Source: Gammaproteobacteria bacterium
GTDB lineage: Bacteria; Pseudomonadota; Gammaproteobacteria; Enterobacterales; Permianibacteraceae
DNA: 64,000 bases
Assembly: GCA_016182845.1 (NCBI GenBank)
Contig: JACPFT010000010.1
Coordinates: 186,001-250,000 of the forward strand
Direction: 5' to 3'
In this document: piece by piece, positions 30,908 through 39,412 of the stretch
Layout: every line of letters begins with the position of its first letter
Position numbering within the stretch: the first letter of the stretch is position 1
The notes under the pieces: generated by a model
Databases searched by the model: none
The model's input: the letters and a program-made list of their open reading frames with translations, nothing else
Told to the model about the DNA's origin: nothing
Made by a program: the position numbers and the translations under genes

Positions 30908-31660
30908 ATGCGTTTTGATGACAAGTGCATACTGGTTACGGGCGGGACATCCGGCATTGGTAAGGCAACAGCCCAATTGCTGGCACAACGTGGAGCCCAT
31001 GTTGTTATAACTGGGCGACGCGAGCAGGAAGGAGCTAGGGCAGTTTCCGAACTCGCGGTTCAAGGACTGTCTTGTGAGTTCCTGCGCATGGACGTTTCCC
31101 GTGAGCAGGACGTGGCCGAGGCCATAGAAACGCTAGTAGCCCGATACGGGAAACTTGACGGTGCTTTCAACAATGCCGGCGTGGGTGGCGAACTGAGCCC
31201 ATTGATTTCCATGACCGAATCAAACTGGGATACTGTCCTCTCCACCAACCTGAAAGGCATCTGGTTGTCGATGAAGTACGAGATACCCGCAATTCTCAAG
31301 GCGGGCACGGGCAGTATTGTCAACATGTCTTCCGCTTGGGGAATCGGCGCGAGCGGTATGGGTTTGTCGGCTTATATTGCCAGCAAACATGGCGTCATCG
31401 GTCTGACAAAAGCAGCCGCACTGGAGTACGGAGGGCAGGGAGTTCGCGTCAATGCCATCTGCCCGGCCTGGGTTCCTACGCCCGCAAACGAAGCCGTGTT
31501 AACGAACCCCGACGCCCGGGCCGCGATCAGTAGCCAACATCCCATAGGCCGCCTTGGAACGACCGAGGAAATCGCGGAAGCCGTCCTATGGCTGCTGAGC
31601 GATCGCTCCAGTTTCGTTCTTGGGCATACATTGGTCGCCGATGGCGGCTACTTGTTGTAA
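30908..31660 (+). CDS. Short-chain dehydrogenase/reductase
   Basis: A 250-residue classical SDR. Cofactor motif TGGTSGIGKAT at 11-21, NNAG in GAFNNAGVGG, catalytic Ser in NMSSAWG and Tyr/Lys in YIASK; the C-terminal GHTLVADGGYLL is the FabG/gluconate-dehydrogenase-like ending. Arg38-Arg39 after beta-2 (TGRREQEG) suggests preference for NADP(H). It is co-transcribed with the TonB receptor. Its substrate may relate to the compound imported by the receptor or to the ThDP/citrate-synthase-like operon converging from the right 13 bp away. Confidence 0.88.
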   Translation: MRFDDKCILVTGGTSGIGKATAQLLAQRGAHVVITGRREQEGARAVSELAVQGLSCEFLRMDVSREQDVAEAIETLVARYGKLDGAFNNAGVGGELSPLISMTESNWDTVLSTNLKGIWLSMKYEIPAILKAGTGSIVNMSSAWGIGASGMGLSAYIASKHGVIGLTKAAALEYGGQGVRVNAICPAWVPTPANEAVLTNPDARAAISSQHPIGRLGTTEEIAEAVLWLLSDRSSFVLGHTLVADGGYLL

Positions 31661-31673
31661 TCGCCTTAGTCCT

Positions 31674-32468
31674 TCACTCCCAAGTCCGCGCGCTTACGCC
31701 AGTGTAATGCACACTCGCGCAGCGTAGCGGCAGGAAACACCCAACGGGCTTTTCCAGAGCCTCGTGATAACACGGGGCCATCCCGGCGGAAAAGCATAGG
31801 GTCATGAAACTCTGGAATTCTCGCACGGAAAACTCCAACTCAGCGCCGATGGCGCAGTACAGAGCGGCGATATTCATCTCGATGCCCCGCGTGCTCTCCA
31901 GGTAACGCCAAATCCTCAGCGCAAGGACCACCGTAGGCCTTTTTTCCCAACCCATAGTCTTGAGCTTGACGAGCATGTGCGGGATGCGCTCATCGCGCCG
32001 GGCGATGGGCCGGCCATAGCCGAAGATTGTGCCGTTCTCGGTAATTTCCGCTTCCAGCCAGTCCTCAAGAGCGCTCCCATCGGCCAGGGCGGCGCTCAGG
32101 CGCTGAAAACAGTCCAGGCCGCGCACAAACGGGCGTCCGCCGAACAAGCTCGCTTCCGACATGGCCATACCCGCCGTCAGGGCCAAGGGGCCGGTACTGC
32201 GCATGCTCCCCGCCAATGCCGCCACCTGGTTAGGCCAGATTCGCGCATCGGGGTAACTCGTCGATACCCAGACATAATTGAGCAGGGCAATGGCCTGGTC
32301 ATCGAATTCGCGTCCGGTGATGCCGTAGACGAACAACTTAAGCCAGGACCAGTCGCTCAGTTGGTGGTGCAGATCCCGCCCCCGGAACACGGCACGCTCC
32401 GAGAGGAAACCCGCGCCCACACGTGTGTCATGGCGGTTTTCGGCATCCTCGAGATCTTGCAGGCTCAT
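31674..32468 (-). CDS. Citrate-synthase-fold protein B, divergent active site
   Basis: A 264-residue protein with the length and pattern of short citrate synthase/citryl-CoA lyase family members: RDLHHQLSDWSWLKLFVYGITGR near residue 30, then GPLALTAGMAMSEASLFGGRPFVRG, and FGYGRPIARRDERIP. In standard enzymes the second and third regions contain the catalytic histidines (LHGGA and GFGHRVY-x3-DPR). Here these positions read LFGGR and GYGRPIARRDER, so both histidines appear lost. It overlaps the preceding gene by 4 bp (ATGA). It therefore probably forms a hetero-oligomer with protein A and has an altered or structural role. Confidence 0.7.
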   Translation of the reverse strand: MSLQDLEDAENRHDTRVGAGFLSERAVFRGRDLHHQLSDWSWLKLFVYGITGREFDDQAIALLNYVWVSTSYPDARIWPNQVAALAGSMRSTGPLALTAGMAMSEASLFGGRPFVRGLDCFQRLSAALADGSALEDWLEAEITENGTIFGYGRPIARRDERIPHMLVKLKTMGWEKRPTVVLALRIWRYLESTRGIEMNIAALYCAIGAELEFSVREFQSFMTLCFSAGMAPCYHEALEKPVGCFLPLRCASVHYTGVSARTWE

Positions 32469-33289
32469 GGCAGGAACTCGCTAATGTCAGGCAGACCCAT
32501 ATCGCCGGGATCGTCGCCGAGCTTGACGCTTCCAGGAAAGGGGAATTTACGCCATCCCAGTTGCTTCTGTTCCAAGGCATGAACCATGGCTCCAGGCAGC
32601 CTCAGCCACAGGTAAAGAATTTCCGCCGCCTCGTCGTCTAGCCCGAGATCCAGCAGCGCGGCTGCCGCCACGCCGGACATGGCCAAGGGACAACCGGCCG
32701 CAGCTTCCAGCGCCTCGCGATTGTCGCTCAGCCAGGGCAGATAATTACCGGATGACAAGCTCGTCAGCCCCGCCAGGGTCGACAGCACCGGTGCCGTGCA
32801 CTTCACGGCGTGGGGAGCGAAGCCCGGCGGATGGGCCATCTCCGGCCAGATGTCCGTGCAACTGTCCGGACGCCCGGGCTCCAGGATTTCCGGCCAGCGA
32901 TTTGGCTCCGCCAGACAACGCCTCAAGGCCGGCATGGCAAGAAAGAGATCTCGACCTCCCCCCAGTTGCCCGGCTCCCACCGACAGGGTGGCGCTCAGGA
33001 TCGCGGCGGCAGTGGTCCCTCCCACGCCTGCGCACATCCCCGCCCGCACACTGGCATCGCGCGGCCCGGGGTTCGCGAGAGCGACAGCCAGTACTTCCAA
33101 CATGCGGGTCTTCCAGGACTCCGGCCGTTCGCCAAGAAACAAGAGCAGCAGGTATTCGCTCCAAGAGGCGCGCCCCAGAAGACCACCGTAAACGTCGTAA
33201 CCGTGGGCGAGGCAGCGCCTTGTGCTGAATGGATCGCCCGGCTCGCTCTCATCACTCCAGATGGCCGTTTGGTACAGAACTTCACTCAC
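32465..33289 (-). CDS. Citrate-synthase-fold protein A, divergent active site
   Basis: A 274-residue protein of the same broad family. The GTG start at 33289-33287 lies one base after the stop of the ThDP enzyme (VSEVLYQTAIWSDESEPGDP). The family-like N-terminal block is LAHGYDVYGGLLGRASWSEY...LLFLGERP, and the middle block GMCAGVGGTTAAAILSATL...GAGQLGGGRD stands where citrate synthases have the catalytic LHGGA histidine; here it is Gly. The C-terminus GLPDISEFLP resembles the region of the catalytic Asp. Together with the equally divergent protein B it looks like a two-subunit relative of citrate synthase or citryl-CoA lyase. Activity unknown. Confidence 0.68.
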   Translation of the reverse strand: MSEVLYQTAIWSDESEPGDPFSTRRCLAHGYDVYGGLLGRASWSEYLLLLFLGERPESWKTRMLEVLAVALANPGPRDASVRAGMCAGVGGTTAAAILSATLSVGAGQLGGGRDLFLAMPALRRCLAEPNRWPEILEPGRPDSCTDIWPEMAHPPGFAPHAVKCTAPVLSTLAGLTSLSSGNYLPWLSDNREALEAAAGCPLAMSGVAAAALLDLGLDDEAAEILYLWLRLPGAMVHALEQKQLGWRKFPFPGSVKLGDDPGDMGLPDISEFLP

Positions 33290-33290
33290 G

Positions 33291-35090
33291 CTACTGCCCC
33301 GGCGTCTTGGTCTTGAGTCCCTTGACCCTGTCCCCCATGGGCGGTGCCTCCTCGGGATCGATATAGACGTCGATGATGCTGGGCCCCGGGTGCTCGGCCA
33401 GGGCATTGAAGTCGATGGCCATCAGGTCCTCGGGAGTCTTCACCGTGTAGCCCCGGGCGCCCACGGCGCGGCCCAGGGCGGCGAAGTCCACGAGGGGCAG
33501 CTGGTAGGCGATGGGTTCGGCGCCGCCCATGCGCTGGCCGTGCTTGACCATGCCGTAGGCCTGGTCGTTGAGGACGATGTAGATGACCGGCAAGCCATGC
33601 TGCACGGCGACGGTGATTTCCTGGGCGCTCATCAAATAGGAGCCGTCGCCGGTGATGCAGAACACCGGCGCCTTGCAGGCCAGGGCCGTGCCCACCGCGC
33701 CGGCGATGCCCCAGCCCATGGAGCCGAAGCCCAGGGCGATACGGTAGTTGCCGCGCATGGACGGGCGGTGCAGGTAATGGGTGGTCCAGCACCAGGCATT
33801 GCCGGCGTCGGTCAGAATCCGCGCCTCGTCCGGCAGGCGCCGCGACAGCTCGTACATGAGCCGCTGGGGCTTCAGGGGCACGGCCTCGCTGTAACAAAGC
33901 TCCGGCTGGTTCAGGCGGATGCGCGAGCCGTGAAAGCCCAGCTCCTCCTCGCCCGCGCTGTTCAGGCCCTGCAGGAGATCCTCGCCCCAGGTTCTGCCCC
34001 AGTGGCGCACTTCCATGACCCGCTCGTTCAAGGTATCGAAGATGGTCTTCAGGCGGCCGCAGACATGCAGGCGCGCCATGGGCGAGCGGGTGAAATGCTC
34101 CACCGTCGAGTCGATGTGGATGAGCTTGGAATTGAGCAGCAGCCGATCCCAGCCGCCGGTGGACAGCTCGCCCAGGGAGGAGCCCACGGCCAGGATCAGG
34201 TCGACGTCCGGGTGCTCCAGGGCCTGGCGCGCGCTCTTGTGGCCGGCGAAGCCGAACACCCCGTAGTAGAGCGGGTGGAAGGCATCGACCCAGCGCTTGC
34301 CCATGGGACCGGTGATGATGGCGGCATTGGTCAGCTCGGCGAACTGCTTGATGAGGTCTATGGCCTCGCCGGCGCCATCGCCCAGATAGACGACGATGCG
34401 CTTGGCGCCGGCGATGGCCAGGCACAGCTGGTCCAGGGCCTCCCGGTCCATCAGCGCGGCGACGCGCTTGATGGCCGAGGGCAGCACGACCTTGCCGGCG
34501 CCGATGCGCGGCGTGGTCAGGACATCGGAGGGGATGCTGATGTGCGCGGGCCCGGTGGGTTCGCGCATGCAGGTCATCAAGGCGGCGATGAGCTTGGGCT
34601 CCAGCTGCTCGGAATGGGACACCAGGGTGTTGTAGCGGGTGCAGTGTTCGAACATGCCCACGGTGTTGATGGCTGCGCAAGACGAGTCCTGCAGGGCATT
34701 GCGGCCGAATTTCGGCAGGCTGGTCTGGGCGGTGATGACCAGGAGGGGCACGCGGTCCGCGTAGGCCGAGGCCACGCCGGTGATGAGGTTGGTGGCGCCG
34801 GGGCCGGTGGTGGCGCAGCACACGCCGATGCGTCGCGTCTCCCGGGCATAGGCGTCGGCCATGAAGGCCGCGCCGGCCTCGTGGCGCGCCTCGATGGAAC
34901 GCAGGCCGCCGCGGCGCTGGCTGCGGGCGATGGCGTTGTAGAAGGGCTCGATGGCGCCGCCGGGCACGCCGAATACGAACTCGACGTTCAGCTCGCAAAG
35001 GTATTCGACGATGAGATCGGCGAGATCCGCCGGGCGTTCGTCCTGAACGAGGGCCAGGGCTTCCCGATTGGCCGTGTTCGTGGCGCTCAT
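33291..35090 (-). CDS. ThDP-dependent enzyme, acetolactate-synthase-like
   Basis: A 599-residue enzyme of the acetolactate synthase/benzoylformate decarboxylase superfamily. The ATG at 35090-35088 (MSATNTANREALALV) has AGGG upstream; an ATG 11 codons earlier has none. The activating Glu71 is in ARHEAGAAFMADAYAR, an FAD/ADP-domain-like middle runs about 210-360, and the cofactor motif GDGSYLMSAQEI...VLNDQAYGM closes the ThDP domain. There is no adjacent small regulatory (IlvN) subunit, and the company of two citrate-synthase-fold proteins argues against ordinary branched-chain amino acid synthesis. It may perform a decarboxylating carboligation or act on a 2-oxoacid in an unassigned pathway. 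Confidence 0.8.
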   Translation of the reverse strand: MSATNTANREALALVQDERPADLADLIVEYLCELNVEFVFGVPGGAIEPFYNAIARSQRRGGLRSIEARHEAGAAFMADAYARETRRIGVCCATTGPGATNLITGVASAYADRVPLLVITAQTSLPKFGRNALQDSSCAAINTVGMFEHCTRYNTLVSHSEQLEPKLIAALMTCMREPTGPAHISIPSDVLTTPRIGAGKVVLPSAIKRVAALMDREALDQLCLAIAGAKRIVVYLGDGAGEAIDLIKQFAELTNAAIITGPMGKRWVDAFHPLYYGVFGFAGHKSARQALEHPDVDLILAVGSSLGELSTGGWDRLLLNSKLIHIDSTVEHFTRSPMARLHVCGRLKTIFDTLNERVMEVRHWGRTWGEDLLQGLNSAGEEELGFHGSRIRLNQPELCYSEAVPLKPQRLMYELSRRLPDEARILTDAGNAWCWTTHYLHRPSMRGNYRIALGFGSMGWGIAGAVGTALACKAPVFCITGDGSYLMSAQEITVAVQHGLPVIYIVLNDQAYGMVKHGQRMGGAEPIAYQLPLVDFAALGRAVGARGYTVKTPEDLMAIDFNALAEHPGPSIIDVYIDPEEAPPMGDRVKGLKTKTPGQ

Positions 35091-35182
35091 AGTTTCGTAC
35101 CCTAGATTTGTTGATGCCACCATGAAGACGTTTTATTTCAAGAGCATGGCACATGGCCAGCGCCCACGCCATGCGCGAGTTG

Positions 35183-35231
35183 GGGGCTGCTTATCTTTGC
35201 CACACCGCTGCGTGCAAAGATAAACAGCCCC
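35183..35231. terminator. Strong hairpin between the ThDP operon and the signalling operon
   Basis: GGGGCTGCTTATCTTTGC (35183-35200) pairs with 35214-35231 at 17 of 18 positions. It lies just past the stop of the GGDEF-EAL gene on the minus strand, so it is likely its transcript end, although no T tract follows. Confidence 0.5.
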
Positions 35232-35238
35232 TCGTGCC

Positions 35239-37722
35239 TCAGGGCTTGAATTCCCGCGCGATCTGGGCCAGGGGTTGGGGGCGGCCGATGTAATAGCCTT
35301 GCGCATAGTCGATGCCCAGGCGGCGCAGGGCATCGAGAACGGCCGCGTCCTCGACGAATTCGGCGACCGTGGCCTTGCCCAGGGCCACGGCGACCTGGCT
35401 GATGGCCTGGACCAGGGCCTGGTCCACCGGGTCGCTGGCCAGGTTGCGTACATAGGAGCCGTCCAGCTTCAGGCTCTGGGCCGGCAATTCCTTGAGGTAG
35501 GCGAAGGTGGAGAAACCCGAGCCGAAGTCGTCGATGGAGAAGCTGCAACCCAGCTCGTTGAGCCGGGAAATGACCTGTTGGCTGGCGCGCACGTCGCTCA
35601 GGGAATCGGATTCGGTCAGCTCGACGATCAGGCGCGCGGGCCGGACGCCGGATTTTTCCAGGGCATCCTCCAGGCGCGGCAAGAGCCGGGCGTCGGTGAA
35701 GGACTGGGCCGAGAGGTTGAAGGCGATGCGTGGCAGCTCCGGGTTGGCGGCCAGGACCGCCACTACCTCGTCCAGCACGGCGAAATCCAGGGTGGGCATT
35801 TCTCCGGCGCGCTCCAGGGCCGGGATGAATTCCCCCGGCGCCACTAGGCGCTCCGGCAGGCGCAGGCGCGCCAGGGCCTCGTAATAGGCGATCTGGCCGC
35901 TGGCGATATGCAGGACCGGCTGGAAATGCAGCTCCAGACAGCCCTCGTCCAGGGCCTGGCGCAGGCGCCGTGCCCAATCGACGCTGGCGCGCAGCTCATC
36001 GCTGTCCCGGTCGGCCGGATCGTAGACACGGATGCGGTTGCGGCCGCGCTGCTTGGCCACATAGAGGGCGATGTCGGCACGTTTGAGGTATTCGTCCGAG
36101 GTAGCCGAGCTGCCGTCGATCAGGCTGATGCCGATGGACGAGCCCAGGGCGAAGACCTGATCGTCGAAGCGGCAGGGGTGGGCCTTGATCAGCTCGGCGA
36201 TGGCCGTGGCGATGGGCATGGCCTGCTCCACGTCGGAGTCGGCCAGGAGCACGGCGAACTCGTCGCCGCCGACGCGGCAGAGAATATCGTCCTGGCGTAG
36301 GCGCTTGGCCAGGAGCCGGGAGATTTCCTGCAGGGCCATGTCGCCGGCATGGTGGCCGACGCTGTCGTTGATGACCTTGAAGTGGTCCAGATCGATGACC
36401 AGGAGGGCATGGCGTTCGCCCCAGGTGTCGGCGCGATGGGCCAGCTCGGCCAGGCGGGCGTCGAAGAACACGCGGTTGTAGAGGCCGGTCAGGCTGTCAT
36501 GCAGGCGCAGGCGCTCCACCTCGCTCTCGGCGAGCTTGCGGTGGGTGATGTTGTCCAGGGAGCCGGACACCGACTTGCGGCCGTCCTCGGCCACCATCAG
36601 CACCAGGCGGCAATCGGCCCACAGCGGGTCGCCGCTGCGCGAGCGCAGCTCGAGCTCGAAGCGGCAATCCCGCGCCTCACCGGCCAAGAGGGACTGGAAA
36701 TAGCGGCGCAGGGCGCCCTGGGACTCTTCCTTGGGAGCAATGAAGGCGGCGAAGGGCTTGTGCAGACCCTCGTCCACGGAGAAGCCGGTGAGCTGGGCCC
36801 AGGCCCGGTTCAGGAAGCGGATGGCGCCGCCGGCGTCCATCTCCAGGACCACGGTGCGCAGATGATTGAGCAGGTGTTGGTGACTCTCGGAGATCTTGCG
36901 GTAGGCCTCGCGGCTGTCCTCCAGGTGGCGCACTTTCTCGGCGAATTGCCGATTGGACACCAGGTAGTCCTCGCGTCGGGCGGCGATCTCGCAGACGCGG
37001 CGCAGTTCCTCGGCGCGGAAGGGCTTGGTGACGAAGTCGGCGGCGCCCTTCATCATCATCTGCTCGGCCAGTTCCAGGGTGGAATTGGCGGTCATGATCA
37101 CCACCGGCTGGGCCGGATCCTCGGCGAGGATGCGATCCAGGACTTCCGGACCGGAGAGCTTGGGCAGCATGACGTCGAGCAGCACTAGCTCGTGCCGCCC
37201 CTCCCGCCACTTCCTCAGCCCGATCTCGCCGTCCTCCGCCAGATCCACGTCGAAGCGGGCATCGAGGATGCGCTTCACCAGGTTGAGGGTCTCCGGGTAG
37301 TCCTCGATGACCAGGACCCGGGAGCGCTGGTACAAGCCGCCGCCGCGCGCCAGCTCGGCCGCCAGGACCTCGGGCAGGCGCTGGCGCTCGTCGAAGGCCA
37401 GGAGGGCATTGACGCCGAATTCCCGCGCCGTGGTCTCGGCGATGCGCTCGCACCAAGTGGAGGCGACGATGATGAAGGGCGTGGTGGGTGCGGAGGGCAG
37501 GACGCCGGACCGTACCAGGCGCGCCAGACGCCAGGCGTCCAGTTCCGGAAACTCGATGTCGCTGACGATGGCGTCGATGGGCGTGCGGCGCAGGAGACGC
37601 AGGGCATCGGAGCCGCTGCCGGCCTCTTGCACGGCCTCGTAGCCCGCCAAGGCCAATAGATCACGGAGCAGGGTTCGTGCAGCGGTATCGGGATGCACGA
37701 TCAGGATGCGCGCCTTGGTCAC
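35239..37722 (-). CDS. REC-REC-PAS-GGDEF-EAL cyclic-di-GMP signalling protein
   Basis: An 827-residue cytoplasmic response regulator. REC1 (about 1-120) has the phosphoacceptor Asp in IVSDIEFPEL. REC2 (about 133-250) has it in VLLDVMLPKLSG with the conserved Lys in FVTKPFR. A PAS domain (about 285-400) holds GGAIRFLNRAWAQLTGFS. The GGDEF domain is intact (RVGGDEFAVLLAD), as is the EAL domain (YYEALARLRLPE, DDFGSGFSTFAYLKE). It could therefore make and degrade c-di-GMP under control of phosphorylation. It lies 121 bp downstream of the histidine kinase on the same strand, the obvious phosphodonor. Confidence 0.93.
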   Translation of the reverse strand: MTKARILIVHPDTAARTLLRDLLALAGYEAVQEAGSGSDALRLLRRTPIDAIVSDIEFPELDAWRLARLVRSGVLPSAPTTPFIIVASTWCERIAETTAREFGVNALLAFDERQRLPEVLAAELARGGGLYQRSRVLVIEDYPETLNLVKRILDARFDVDLAEDGEIGLRKWREGRHELVLLDVMLPKLSGPEVLDRILAEDPAQPVVIMTANSTLELAEQMMMKGAADFVTKPFRAEELRRVCEIAARREDYLVSNRQFAEKVRHLEDSREAYRKISESHQHLLNHLRTVVLEMDAGGAIRFLNRAWAQLTGFSVDEGLHKPFAAFIAPKEESQGALRRYFQSLLAGEARDCRFELELRSRSGDPLWADCRLVLMVAEDGRKSVSGSLDNITHRKLAESEVERLRLHDSLTGLYNRVFFDARLAELAHRADTWGERHALLVIDLDHFKVINDSVGHHAGDMALQEISRLLAKRLRQDDILCRVGGDEFAVLLADSDVEQAMPIATAIAELIKAHPCRFDDQVFALGSSIGISLIDGSSATSDEYLKRADIALYVAKQRGRNRIRVYDPADRDSDELRASVDWARRLRQALDEGCLELHFQPVLHIASGQIAYYEALARLRLPERLVAPGEFIPALERAGEMPTLDFAVLDEVVAVLAANPELPRIAFNLSAQSFTDARLLPRLEDALEKSGVRPARLIVELTESDSLSDVRASQQVISRLNELGCSFSIDDFGSGFSTFAYLKELPAQSLKLDGSYVRNLASDPVDQALVQAISQVAVALGKATVAEFVEDAAVLDALRRLGIDYAQGYYIGRPQPLAQIAREFKP

Positions 37723-37843
37723 AAAAACTCTCGCTCGTTGGGCTGGCCGGGGCGAGGCGGGCTTCCGTGGAGAGCCGCCTCTGGACAGGGAGTTGTACTG
37801 TTTATCATAGCCGTCCGCCGGGCGTCACTACGCGGACTCGGCC

Positions 37844-39409
37844 TCATGCAGGCTCCGGGCCATTCAGGGGCAGTTCCACGCGGAATTCGCTGCCGAGGCC
37901 CAGGGTACTGTGTACGCTGATCCGCCCGCCCAGGAGCTGGGCGAAGCGCCGGCACAGGGTCAGCCCCAGGCCCGTGCCCTGGAAGGCGCGCGTCGCGCTA
38001 CCGTCCACCTGGTGGAACTCGTCGAAGATGGCTTCCTGCTGATCGCCGGGGATGCCGATCCCGGTGTCGCGCACGCTCAAGGAGAAGCCGTCGCTGTGAC
38101 TGGCCACGCGCACCGTGATCTCGCCGTTCTGGGTGAATTTCGCGGCATTGGACAGCAGGTTGAGCAGGATCTGCAGCAGCTTCTGGCGATCGGAATGCAC
38201 CCGGGTCTGCTTCAGACCGCTCATGTCGACGCTCAAGGCATTGCCGCCCCGGCTGGCCAGGGGCCGGATGGTGTCCGTGGCCTCGCGCACCAGGCTGTCC
38301 AGCTCCACGACCTGGTGGGCCACGGCCGCCCGTCCGGCCTCGAGCTTGGCCATGTCCAGGATGTTGTTGATGAGGCCGAGCAGATGCTGGGCATTGGTGA
38401 CCACCGTGTCCATGTCGGCGCATTCCTGGTCCATGCACTCCAGGTGCAGGCTCTCGCGCACGATGTCGCTGTAGCCGATGATGGCCTGCAAGGGCGTGCG
38501 CAGCTCATGGGACATATTGGCCAGGAACTCGGATTTCTGCCGGCTGGCGGACAGGGCCACGTCGCGGGCGTGCACCAGCTCGGCGGTGCGCAGGGCCACG
38601 GTGGACTCCAGTTCCTCCTTGTGGGCGTTGAGGCGCCGGTCGCGCTCGCCGATATCGGCCATCATGCGGTTGAAGGCCTGGGCCAGGCGCTTGATCTCCC
38701 GGGGTCCGGCGGTGTCGACCTGGATGTGGCGTTCCATTCGCCCGGCCTTGCGCATCAGCTGGCTCAGGCGCTGCAGCGGCGCCGTGGCCTGGCGCACCTT
38801 GACGTTCAGGGCCAGGAGGAAGACCAGGGCGAACACCAGGCTGACGCCGACATTGGTCAGCAGCACGCCCCGCTCCAGGTCCTTGAGCGAGCCCTTGCCC
38901 AGGCGCAGCACCACATAACCCAGGAGCTCGGGCGTGGCGCGAGGCAGCTGCATCTCCGCCGAGGCCTCGCCGCCGCTGGGCGGCAGGCCACTGTACACCG
39001 GCGCCGAGAAGGTCCAGGCCGCCTCGTCCTCCACCACCAGACGCGCCTCGACCTGGCCCTCGGCCAGGGCCTCGCGCTGCGCGGGCTCGCCGCGCTCGGC
39101 CAGGATCTCGCCGTTCTTGCGCACCACCCGGGCGCCGCGCACGGCCGGGAAGGCCATGATGCTCTTGAGTGGTTCGGCCAGATTCTCCGGACTGTCGTAG
39201 AGCAGGCCGAGAACGCTCTGCTCGGCGAAGGAGGCGGTCAGCTTGAGGGCCAGGGCCTCCATCAGATCCGAGGTCTGCCGGCTGCTCAGCCAGCCGGTGG
39301 TCAGGGCCGCGGTCAGGGCCATCAGAGTCATGCCCAGGCTGAGCACGACCAGGAGCCGGGAACGCAGGCTGGCGGTGGCGAGGCGGTAACGCCAACGGGC
39401 ATGCAACAT
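37844..39409 (-). CDS. Membrane sensor histidine kinase
   Basis: A 521-residue kinase. An N-terminal membrane helix (about 18-40), a periplasmic sensor of about 140 residues and a second helix (about 182-202) lead into a HAMP linker (LMRKAGRMERHIQ...GPREIKRLAQAFNRM). A coiled coil precedes the HisKA domain with phospho-accepting His301 in FLANMSHELRTPLQAII. The ATPase domain shows LLSNAAKFTQNG, VRDTGIGIP and GTGLGLTLCRRFA. It has no receiver domain of its own, which fits the twin-REC protein encoded next. The substrate-binding protein gene just upstream (3 bp gap) is likely its periplasmic sensory partner. Confidence 0.92.
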   Translation of the reverse strand: MLHARWRYRLATASLRSRLLVVLSLGMTLMALTAALTTGWLSSRQTSDLMEALALKLTASFAEQSVLGLLYDSPENLAEPLKSIMAFPAVRGARVVRKNGEILAERGEPAQREALAEGQVEARLVVEDEAAWTFSAPVYSGLPPSGGEASAEMQLPRATPELLGYVVLRLGKGSLKDLERGVLLTNVGVSLVFALVFLLALNVKVRQATAPLQRLSQLMRKAGRMERHIQVDTAGPREIKRLAQAFNRMMADIGERDRRLNAHKEELESTVALRTAELVHARDVALSASRQKSEFLANMSHELRTPLQAIIGYSDIVRESLHLECMDQECADMDTVVTNAQHLLGLINNILDMAKLEAGRAAVAHQVVELDSLVREATDTIRPLASRGGNALSVDMSGLKQTRVHSDRQKLLQILLNLLSNAAKFTQNGEITVRVASHSDGFSLSVRDTGIGIPGDQQEAIFDEFHQVDGSATRAFQGTGLGLTLCRRFAQLLGGRISVHSTLGLGSEFRVELPLNGPEPA

Positions 39410-39412
39410 GGC

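Noticed and set aside
33222-35105. 627-residue frame opposite the ThDP enzyme
   Set aside because: No ribosome-binding site or domain; the minus-strand enzyme has all catalytic motifs.
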